From NCBI GenBank assembly GCA_039090855.1, contig CM077011.1, forward strand, positions 26,689,001-26,753,000: 64,000 nucleotides of DNA, given 5' to 3'. Below are positions 55,908-64,000 of this stretch, piece by piece. Numbering within the stretch: the first letter of the stretch is position 1; every line of letters starts with the position of its first letter. Position numbers and translations under genes: made by a program. Under the pieces are notes generated by a model. That model was not told the DNA's origin. It worked only from the letters and a program-made list of their open reading frames with translations, and did no database searches. The stretch comes from Macrothele yani (lineage: Eukaryota; Arthropoda; Arachnida; Araneae; Macrothelidae).

Positions 55908-56440
55908 TTAAGTTGTCGGAAAAGTCATGACGTATTTTGGCACCCGATGGCGGTTGTGAGGTTTTGGAAGTACTAGAGACATGCGCAGTTCTGTTATCGC
56001 TATGGCATTCGACAGGTGCCAGTCCTAGCTGCAGTCTAAAAGGAATAGTGAGCGATATGGTTGATTTGCGGAGATTTGACATCAAGTTGAAGATGGAAGA
56101 CCAAACTGTACATTTTCGCCATATTTTACTGTTTTACTTCCGTAAAGGGAAGAAAGCGCGTCAAGCTTGTGAAAAGTTGCGTAAAGCGTACGGTGATAAT
56201 GCTCTACAAGAACGTCAGTGCCAGCGGTGTTTCGCAAAATTTCGTGCTGGTGATTTTGACCTCAACGATGCTCCCCTGTCCGGGAGGCCAACCGAGGTTG
56301 ATGACGATCAAATCAAGGCATTGATCAAGTCAAACCCACGTTACACAACACGAGAGATTGCAGACACATTGCACATCCATCATTCAAGCGTTCACGACCA
56401 CCTGAGGAATTTCGGATACATAAGCAAGCTCGGTGTGTGA
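55908..56440 (+). mobile_element. half mariner, third family, copy B only
   Basis: The left TIR (TTAAGTTGTCGGAAAAGTCA) and the first 530 bases of the element at 58691-59977, nearly identical to it, ending abruptly after the premature stop. TA precedes it (55906-55907). The right half and right TIR are missing. Absent from duplication copy A, so it arrived after the duplication. Confidence 0.85.
56057..56440 (+). pseudogene. mariner transposase N-terminal domain, truncated
   Basis: The start MVDLRRFDIKLKMEDQTVHF opens two HTH regions (HILLFYFRKGKKARQACEKL and YTTREIADTLHIHHSSVHDH). It ends at a TGA where related proteins have Trp. No catalytic domain remains. It could at most be a DNA-binding fragment. 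Confidence 0.8.
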
Positions 56441-56842
56441 CTTAAAATTATATTTGGTTTTTGGAGGTAGTTTGTAGGCCTCCCAAATTCTGAGGCTTAG
56501 TGCACGTGCAGAAATCAGGCCCTGCCCCGCCTGCGTAAAAAATTATCTTCCAGACCCTTTTGTTAAAATTCATTAACTTTCAATTACTGCTTCTTCGAAG
56601 AATTGTTACAGTTGAGTTAAAGGATTTTGCATGGGTTTTTTTGTTTTTGTATTTCTTAATGAGAAATGTTTGGGCAGAGGCAATTATATAATCTATAAAT
56701 TCAGAGACGTAACTAGGCCAGTCATGTAGTTCTAAGTAAAATAAGTGCTTTAAAAGTGAACGGATTTGATGAAACAAATCAAGATAGAAGAATATCACAA
56801 GAATTGGGTACCTGAGCTGTCGATTGACGTGCAATGATGTAG

Positions 56843-57290
56843 TTTCGGTGGCGTATATTCGAGGCTAGCTAGGCTAGCTGCAAAGCCCAGAGAATGCACA
56901 AATAAAAGTTAATTGTCAACGGAATTAAGATATGTCGATGCTTTCACTACGAAAAAAACACACGTGCGGATTCGCTTCTTTTGACTAAGAGAAGACCAAC
57001 GGGGCTCTCAGTGGAGGGATGGTGTTATCGTAGCACAACCAGCTCTACCAGTCTTCGCTGTTCTGCTTCGAAGCCCTTCGATATGATCGCCTGCACATTG
57101 GATGCAATTCTATTCTCCCGCATTCTGCACATTGGAGGCAATTCTTGCTCCGAGGAATGTGCGTCTAACGTTCATCCATCTCCTTAAGACGGACAAGCTC
57201 CAATGTACACCTTAAAGACTATTTGTTGCGGTACGGGAGGGTTTACGCTTCTGGCGAGAACTCTCTTTAACACGAATTCCACCTAGTTGT
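56843..57290. other. no gene recognised
   Basis: About 450 bases right of the duplication; a local 'ctagctaggctagctg' palindrome near 56865. No gene. Confidence 0.35.
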
Positions 57291-57309
57291 GTTCAAGATC
57301 TGCTGGAGG

Positions 57310-58205
57310 AGCCGCTATTCTACTCGTTCGTCATTCATCAGCGCAACGGGGAGTATTTCTTTTTTTTCAGACTGGATTTCTGCAGGAGTCCTAACGGTGG
57401 CTCAGCTGGTTGGTCCGGATTTGCGGTGGCTCCCACTGACCAGACTCTCTACTCGCATTCCTAATACTCAAGCGAATGTGGTTTGACTTATTCTTTTGCA
57501 AACCACAATCCCCAGTCTATTTCCTACATTGGTCTCGCAACTCGGTTTTGCATATCATTTTTCAGTTTCCCTTGCATTGCCGTTTTCCCTTACCACGCCG
57601 GAAGGCCCTGTTCTTGTCCATATCCTTAAACCCAGCTCCCTTTATCATCATTTACTGGTACATTCTGCTTTTCCAGTCTCGATTTCCAATGTTCCTCACA
57701 GGGTTTTTCAATTTGTGTGGGCACAAATTGAACGCACAAAGCGTTCGGTCTCTCTCCTGAACGTGAACTCCAGTGACGTTTCTTAATGGATCGCCTTCCG
57801 AGCCCTGAACGTCTTGCTCGTTGTGGTCTGTTGCAATCTCCGGATTGTCCTTTTTGTTCAATTATTGGCGACACTCCTCACATTTATAATGATTGTTTAA
57901 TCCTCCAACCACTTTTTCAGTTTCTGAATACTTTGCTTTGCTCCGTTTGTCCTCTTTCCCACACACAGTTCGATTACAATTTCCTTGTTCCATATCAGCC
58001 ATTTGTTCCGCATAAACCCAATATCTGTTCTTATTTTTTTATCCTCGCTAAATTAGATATTTTTCAATATTGGCAGTCGCTTTGCGACGCTCCCAGTCTT
58101 CCGTCTGTGGGGGAGGCAGACGAGGCCCTTCGATGTCTTTTTCGTGAATCTTTGGTCACGCGACTAACGCAGGAATTTACCTCCTTTTCCATACCAGCAG
58201 ACTAG
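57310..58205 (+). pseudogene. LINE C-terminal fragment with zinc knuckle
   Basis: The frame 57786-58205 reads MDRLPSPERLARCGLLQSPD and then CPFCSIIGDTPHIYNDC, a C-x2-C...H...C arrangement found at the C-terminus of many LINE reverse transcriptases. The frame 57289-57486 with AGVLTVAQLVGPDLRWLPLT and the frame 57496-57786 with FVWAQIERTKRS lie upstream and likely belong to the same protein, broken by frameshifts. The reverse transcriptase catalytic part is missing. Clade not determined. Confidence 0.55.
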
Positions 58206-58298
58206 CTTGTTGTTCAGAACAAGTGGACCCCCTTGACTCAATGGTTTTCTGTACGAAATAGTTCTTGTCGGCTCCTCGTATAATCCCGTTTCCTTTTT

Positions 58299-58331
<33 letters not shown>

Positions 58332-58690
58332 AGTTGTTTTGTCGCACTTACTCCTCCCGCGTTTGAGATCGGTGTTTTCCTTATGGCCTTTCGCCCAGCT
58401 GCTTCCCCAGGTGTTTTTTTTTTCAGTGTTTTTGAGTGTTTCTGTTAGTTTAATTTTGACATTTTTTCATCCCTGGGTGGTTTTTCTTACTGATCAGTCT
58501 TGTCTTCAACTCATCACTGTTAGAGCGTAATTTGTGTTGGTTGTTATCTTGATGTACATTATACTGAAATGCCTTTTGTTTTACGGTTTAACTATGCTCC
58601 GTTCTTCCGGTGATTGTTCAGTATCATCTTGTTTGTTATGTTACATTCTTCACATGTTTCGGTATCTGTGTGTGTTTTGTATTTTAACTA

Positions 58691-59977
58691 TTAAGTTGTC
58701 GGAAAAGTCATGACGTATTTTGGCACCCGATGGCGGTTGTGAGGTTTTGGAAGTACTAGACATGCGCAGTTCTGTTATCGCTATGGCATTCGACAGGTGC
58801 CAGTCCTAGCTGCAGTCTAAAAGGAATAGTGAGCGATATGGTTGATTTGCGGAGATTTGACATCAAGTTGAAGATGGAAGACCAAACTGTACATTTTCGC
58901 CATATTTTACTGTTTTACTTCCGTAAAGGGAAGAAAGCGCGTCAAGCTTGTGAAAAGTTGCGTAAAGCGTACGGTGATAATGCTCTACAAGAACGTCAGT
59001 GCCAGCGGTGTTTCCCAAAATTTCGTGCTGGTGATTTTGACCTCAACGATGCTCCCCGGTCCGGGAGGCCAACCGAGGTTGATGACGATCAAATCAAGGC
59101 ATTGATCAAGTCAAACCCACGTTACACAACACGAGAGATTGCAGACACATTGCACATCCATCATTCAAGCGTTCACGACCACCTGAGGAATTTCGGATAC
59201 ATAAGCAAGCTCGGTGTGTGAGTTCCTCGTGAACTCAAAGAAGCTCAATTGACGGCTCGTATAAACATCTGCGATATGCTCATTAAACGTGAGGAAAACG
59301 ATCCTTTTTTGAAGCGATTGATAACTGGTGACGAAAAATGGATTGTGTACAACAATGTGTTGCGCAAACGGTCTTGGTCCCAACGTGCTGCTTCGCCTCA
59401 AACGACATCCAAAGCAGACATTCATCAGTAGAAGGTTCTGGTCTCAGTGTGGTGGGATTTTAAAGGTGTCGTGTTTTTCGAGCTCCTACCACGGAACCAA
59501 ACAATCAATTCGAATGTGTACTGTCGGCAATTGGTCAGTTTGAACGAATCCATTATCCAGAAACGTCCTGAGATCGTTCATCGTTAAGGTGTTGTGTTCC
59601 ATCATGACTACGCGAGATCACACAAAAGTTTAATCACCCGCCAAAAATTATTGGAGCTTGGGTGGGATGTGTTGCTACACCCAGCATACTCGCCTGACCT
59701 TGTGCCGTCAGACTTCCACTTGTTTCGCCCTCTTCAACAGTTCTTGCGTAGTATAACGTTCGATTCAGATGAGGCTGTAAATCAGCACATTGTACAGTTT
59801 TTCGCCACGAAAGACCGGTCCTTCTATGAACGAGGCATTCTGCAGCTCACTGAAAGATGGCAAAAGGTTATCGAAGAAAACGGGCATTATATCGTTAATT
59901 GATCTTTGTTCTTTCTATCAATAAATGACCTTTGCAAAACATGGCTAAAATACGTCATGACTTTTCCGACAACACAA
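58691..59977 (+). mobile_element. mariner element, third family, nearly complete
   Basis: A 1287-bp element. Ends TTAAGTTGTCGGAAAAGTCA and TTGTGTTGTCGGAAAAGTCA (read inward) with TA at 58689-58690 and 59978-59979. Removing it and one TA gives 'aactagtttgtc', the normal junction of the 505-bp repeat around it, so the insertion site is confirmed. Confidence 0.9.
58838..59902 (+). pseudogene. mariner transposase, one frame with three stops
   Basis: The start MVDLRRFDIKLK opens the frame, which holds to HYIVN at 59902 with no frameshift: about 354 codons, normal length. Stops lie at 59219-59221 (TGA where relatives have Trp), 59429-59431 (TAG) and 59585-59587 (TAA). Catalytic residues are present: ITGDEKW, FHHDYARSH and VPSDF, with 34 residues between the second and third Asp. 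HTH regions are intact. It is the best preserved catalytic mariner here. Confidence 0.9.
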
Positions 59978-61135
59978 TAGTTTGTCTCACGATTCAGAGC
60001 CCTCTGGTTTTTGTGCATTATCTGCGGCACTACGGAAGTGTTATGTTAGGTAATCAAAATTGACTAATCCAATTTTTGTCATGGGTGCCTTACATATGTT
60101 CTCTGATTTCTTGTTTTATTTTGTTTCAGTGTATGGGCTCTTTTAGCTTTAATTGTATGTATTTCTGTGCCAATGTTTTTTTTTTCAATAAACTAGGCAT
60201 GGTAATATGTATGCAGTTTTTTTTCATAAAAGTTAGTGTTTATGCTGGTATAATTTTGACATTTTCATCCCAGGGTGTGTTTTTGTTACTTATCTTTATT
60301 GTCTTCAACGCAACATTTTTTTGAGCGTAATTTGCGTCGCCTATTATATTAATGTTTATCATAATGGAATGCCTCTTGCTTTGAAGTTCAAATTTTGCGT
60401 CTTGTAATTTGTTCAGTATCATCTTGTTGGTTATGCTACATTTTTCACATGTTTCGGCATCAGTGTTTGGTTTGTATTTAACTAGATTTGTCACACGATT
60501 CAGAGGTTTATTCTTGTTGTTGTGCATTATCTGTGCCACCAAGAGTGGGGGGTTTTTTGGTAGTCAAGATTGACTATTCTATTCTTTGGCATGAATGCCC
60601 CACATATGTTCTCTGTGACACCAAGGGTGTGGTTTTTTTGGTAGTCAAGATTGACTATTCTATTCTTTGGCATGAATGCCCCACATATGTTCTCTGTTGT
60701 CATGTTTTATTTTGTTTGCGCGTATGGGCGACGCATCATTATAAGAGTGTAACTTGTGTTGCCTGTTATATTAGCGTACATCATTTAGAAATGCCTCTTG
60801 TTTTGAGGTTTACTATTCTCTGTTCGTCATGTAATTGCTCAGTATCTTCTTGTTTGTTGTTCACATCGAAACATCTTTCACATATTTCGCCATCAGTGTT
60901 TGTTTTGTATTTAACTAGTTTGTCACAAGATTCAGAGTTTTTTTTTGTGCGCATTATCTGCGGCACCAAGAGTGTGTTATTTTTGGTAGTCAAGATTGAC
61001 TACTCTATTCTTTGTCATGAATGCCTTACATATGTTTTTTTATTTTTCTTGTTTTATTTTGTTAGCGTGTAAGGGCTCTTTTAGCTTTAATTTTTATGTA
61101 CGTCTCAGCCCATTGGTTTTCTCAATAAACTAGAC

Positions 61136-61789
61136 ATGATAACATGTCTACAGGTTTTACAAGTGGACCACTTGGGGATGAACCCTATTGGAAATCAACA
61201 TATCTTATATAATAATACTCTCTATAAGCAAGTGAACGGTATTCCAATGGGAACATCAATGTCCACAAATATCGCTAATCTATTCCTGTTCTTTAAGGAA
61301 TATAAATTCATTAAAAATCACCCCACCTGCTCAGATAACTACCTTTACACTTTTAGATATATTGATGATCTGCTGTGTATCAATAATTCAGAAGTTATAG
61401 AGAGTGATTTTGATAATATCTATCCTAGCTCTCTTAACTTATGTAAAACCAACCACAGTAATCAGGAACTTGAGTTCCTAGACTTAAGCATTAAGCTCAA
61501 CAGAGGTAACCCATCTATTAGCCTCTTTGATAAAAGAGTTAATTTTCCTTTCAAAGTAATTAAATATCTACACTGGAATAATAACATTTCAACCAAAGTA
61601 ATTGAGAATGTACTAATTTCTCAGGTCCTAAGAATTTCAAGAATTTGCAGCAACAATTTGGATTTCAATTACCACATTAATATACTATTAGAAAGTTTTC
61701 TAGAGAACGAAATTCCTTCTTCTTTCATCAAAAGAACTTTAAGAAAAATTATTCTGAATAATAGAGTAAGGTTGGCAGATCTGCTTTAA
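61136..61789 (+). pseudogene. reverse transcriptase fragment, possibly Penelope-like
   Basis: A 217-codon open frame with VNGIPMGTSMSTNIANLF, the catalytic TFRYIDDLLCIN, LEFLDLSIKLNRG and a C-terminal FIKRTLRKIILNN. This set of motifs belongs to a large group of reverse transcriptases in invertebrate genomes, often with a GIY-YIG endonuclease. The N-terminal finger and palm part is missing, so the copy is 5'-truncated. The Penelope-like assignment is an inference. Confidence 0.65.
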
Positions 61790-63785
61790 TTTTCTACACA
61801 GTTAATAATATGATTCTGACCAATCAAAGCCGTAAGGAAGTTGGCTAGAGGATGCCTATTAACTACCTAAAGGAACCTTAGTGCTATGGATATGACGGTC
61901 CTATTAAAACAAAAAAATTAAATAATATAAACAAAATCACAAAAAGCTTAAAAATCTGTTTATAAAAGAAAATAAAAACAAATAAAAAAGAAAACTAGTT
62001 ATTCATCACTAGGATAGCTATACTAAAAATAGTAAAACCAACATTAAAATTAATAAGATTCTGATTAATCTATAGAAGCTCACTAAGGTGATTTAATACA
62101 TGCAAAGATTATTAAATAAACTGCTCGTGTATTTTATAATATTTCTCATGTATTCTGGAGAGTTAATTCTGCTCATTCTGATCATACAGATCCACAGTCT
62201 TAAGTTTATATATTTTTTTCTCTGGTTAAAATCTCCGCGCATTGGTTTCTTGCTGTTTGAGGAGGCCATCAGCCCCACCCTCACTGCCCCCAGCGTCTAG
62301 GGAGTGGCGGAAGGGGTCAGCCATGTTCTCCTCTTGTGTGGAGAAAAGTTTTTGTCACACAAGAGGTAAGCTCTCTTCCTTGTTTTTGGGTTCTAGGTTT
62401 TATAAGTTCAATGTTTGTACTTTATGAACCTTTTCTCTGTCGTTTTTTAGCTTTTCAGCTTTTAAGCATTGGTTTGTCTGTTAACATTTTTGCGGGTTTT
62501 AACTCTTACTTTTCTTTGTAACTTTGAGCGTCTTTTGGGGTACCTAGGAACAGAAGAAGGCTAAGCCTGTTCCTTTTCTATGCGCTGTCTATGCGCTGTT
62601 TTTTCAAAGTAGTTAAGTTCTTAATAACTAATTAATTATGCACTTAAAGCACTGCTGAAATACTTTGTACATATTGCAACTAACTGTTTAAGGTATATAA
62701 CTTTCACAAAGTTTTCTTTAGTTAATATTTATCTTTAACTTATTCTCGTTTTCGTGCTGTCATAAGTTGTAGAGTAGGGGGTTTTAGACTCAAGTTTTCT
62801 TTCAAAAATCTGTTCGTTATAAATTAACCTTTCCTTTTTTAATTGCAATGTAAAATTTGGATTTCTTTTGCATTGTTTTTCAAGTTTAAATTCTCTCTCA
62901 AACGAACTTGGAATTTCGTTATAGCTGAAAATCATTTCCATTTATTATGTCACTCTCACAGCTTGAGTTCTCTTTAATCTTCTTCTCTCTGTGTAATAGT
63001 AACAGATGAAGAGCATGGGTCGGGCCATGAAGGTTAATGGATGCAAGCGAAATTGTTAACTAGTGCTAGGTCATGCTACTCTACGGAGGACATGACTTAT
63101 ATATATATATTTTTTAACTATTTTAGGTGGGAATGTTACTTGCATCTATGGCCTTGCAGAAACCCATTTCCAACTAGGTCTTTGTGGAAGTGAGAAAATG
63201 CAGAGTTTTTGCTGGTCCTTGATAAAGCCAAGGCTCAGTATTCTCGACACCTTCTACATTCAGTTGTTTTGTTTTATTTTTTTATCTTTTCTCCTTTTAC
63301 TCACACAGATAGATACATAACCTTTTCTATGTTGTATTAGGTGTGAGTCAAAATTATATATGTATTTTTTTGCTTAGGTATCTTCTTTATAGAATGTGTA
63401 TTCTGAATTTTCAAAACTGCTGCGTTGCGCGTTTTGATTTTCAGGTTATTTTGCACCCTTCGTTTTAAATTCTAAAATTTTTTCCCTAGTCTTCAGTTTT
63501 GCTCTTAAGTAACTAATTTCAATTTATTATTTAGCAGCTCATGCGCAAATTCTAGTTGAAATGTTTTATTATTATTATTATTATTTTATTACTATTTTTT
63601 TCACTTGAGGTTTTTTTCATTTTCTAATTTTTCTTTTTAGTATGTTTTGGATGCAGCTTTTTGGAGTGTAGTTTATACTCGAGTTTGGTCTTTTCTTGGA
63701 CTGCTTATTTCTAAAAAAGTTTTTCCTAGTTGGTTTGCTCAGAATTTGTATGTTTTGGCCCAAGTGTAGTTCTAAGGACGATGAA
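61790..63785. other. no gene recognised
   Basis: About 2 kb, AT-rich. A splice-donor-like 'acaagaggtaagc' at 62353-62365 follows a GC-richer stretch (62230-62320) with an inverted pair 'tcctcttgtgtgga' / 'cacacaagagg'. TA repeats near 63100 and an ATT repeat (63567-63586). No product recognised. Confidence 0.35.
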
Positions 63786-63884
63786 AGGATTGGAGGTCAG
63801 CTCAGATATTTTAAGTCCTCCCGCTCGGTTAGGCTAGCACCCTTTCCCATAGTGTATGAACTCGCTGGCAAAGGTAATCTAAAG

Positions 63885-64000
63885 TTATGAAATGACAAAC
63901 GTTGTTTGACATGTAAATCTGCAGATCCTAACCTGTATTCTTCTGTTGAGGATAATTGCTCCAACAAGTTTTGCAAAGCCTACAATACCATCTATAAGCT
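63885..64000 (+). pseudogene. possible linker before a GIY-YIG domain, cut by the window end
   Basis: The frame reads NDKRCLTCKSADP, NCSNKFCKAYNTIYKL up to the edge. A CxxC motif followed by 'NxIYKL' is what precedes the endonuclease in Penelope-like proteins. The GIY-YIG signature itself would lie beyond the window. It could belong to the reverse transcriptase at 61136-61789, 2 kb away. Confidence 0.3.

Larger units (their letters stand above)
51812..56842 (+). repeat. tandem segmental duplication, copy B
   Basis: The second copy, 5031 bp. Relative to copy A it lacks about 1.57 kb and has gained two SINEs and half a mariner; the rest aligns in order. The sharp junction at 51811/51812 (end phrase then start phrase) shows simple head-to-tail duplication. 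Confidence 0.85.
58440..61135 (+). repeat. tandem repeat, about 505-bp unit
   Basis: The phrase 'ttaactagtttgtcac.agattcagag' marks unit starts at about 59980, 60485 and 60912 (intervals 505 and 427). Each unit holds 'gcattatctgcggcac', 'attgactattctattctttg', 'acatatgttctctg', 'gagcgtaatttgcgt' and 'catgtttcggcatcagtgtt'. A partial unit (58440-58688) precedes the mariner. A short block is duplicated within the third unit (60555-60635 and 60636-60700). No coding content. Confidence 0.7.

Noticed and set aside
61136..61789. Reverse transcriptase as a retroviral or other viral gene
   Set aside because: The GIPMGT and YIDD context and the lack of gag, protease or integrase fit a cellular retroelement of Penelope-like type.

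Overview
This window is eukaryotic, repeat-dominated DNA. Mobile-element classes, metazoan tRNA-Glu genes, tRNA-derived SINEs and degenerate tandem repeats point to an invertebrate animal, most likely an arthropod; a chelicerate is a guess from the mix of mariner, Tc1-like, RTE-like and GIY-YIG Penelope-like elements. I found no convincing intact host protein-coding gene. The only genes that look functional are two identical tRNA-Glu(CTC) genes. Nearly every long reading frame belongs to a decayed transposase or reverse transcriptase.

Layout. 0.1-3 kb: two mariner elements with clear TIRs and TA duplications. 3-5 kb: AT-rich, nothing recognised. 5.1-6.1 kb: two 5'-truncated GIY-YIG Penelope-like fragments in head-to-head orientation. 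6.2-7.4 kb: a Tc1-like element. 7.8-13.3 kb: a degenerate tandem array of about 146-bp units, broken by a mariner (7.9-9.2 kb) and by a DNA element with CACTG termini and a TTA duplication (9.5-11.9 kb) that carries an uncharacterised dispersed protein family. 13.8-17.3 kb: a Tc1-like element nested in another Tc1-like element with DD36E spacing, followed by a chimera of Tc1 fragments. 20-24.8 kb: two RTE-like LINE copies tail to tail; the first is split by a 588-bp terminal-repeat retrotransposon in miniature (TRIM) whose LTRs each contain a tRNA-like Pol III promoter. 25.4-29.4 kb: a second 146-bp tandem family with a 600-bp higher-order period, plus a hairpin element. 30.9-32.1 kb: a Tc1-like element. 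32.5-33 kb: a GAATTC-containing minisatellite. 34.2-36.8 kb: a palindromic foldback element and a partial copy. 39.2-41.9 kb: a third copy of the second mariner family, split by a 1.42-kb foldback element with an 11-bp duplication. 42.4-43.1 kb: a LINE 3' end. 46.2-56.8 kb: a head-to-tail duplication of about 5.6 kb; each copy has one tRNA-Glu gene and a hAT-like fragment, and only the second copy has gained two SINEs and half a mariner. 57-61 kb: a LINE C-terminal fragment, a 505-bp tandem repeat and a nearly full-length mariner. 61.1-64 kb: a reverse transcriptase fragment and, at the right edge, what may be the start of a GIY-YIG region.

These parts do not form a pathway. Insertions into other repeats leave readable empty sites, so the relative order of many events can be inferred. 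The most unusual items are the TRIM with tRNA-like LTRs, the CACTG/TTA element, the two foldback elements and the two unrelated-looking tandem families that share a period near 146 bp.
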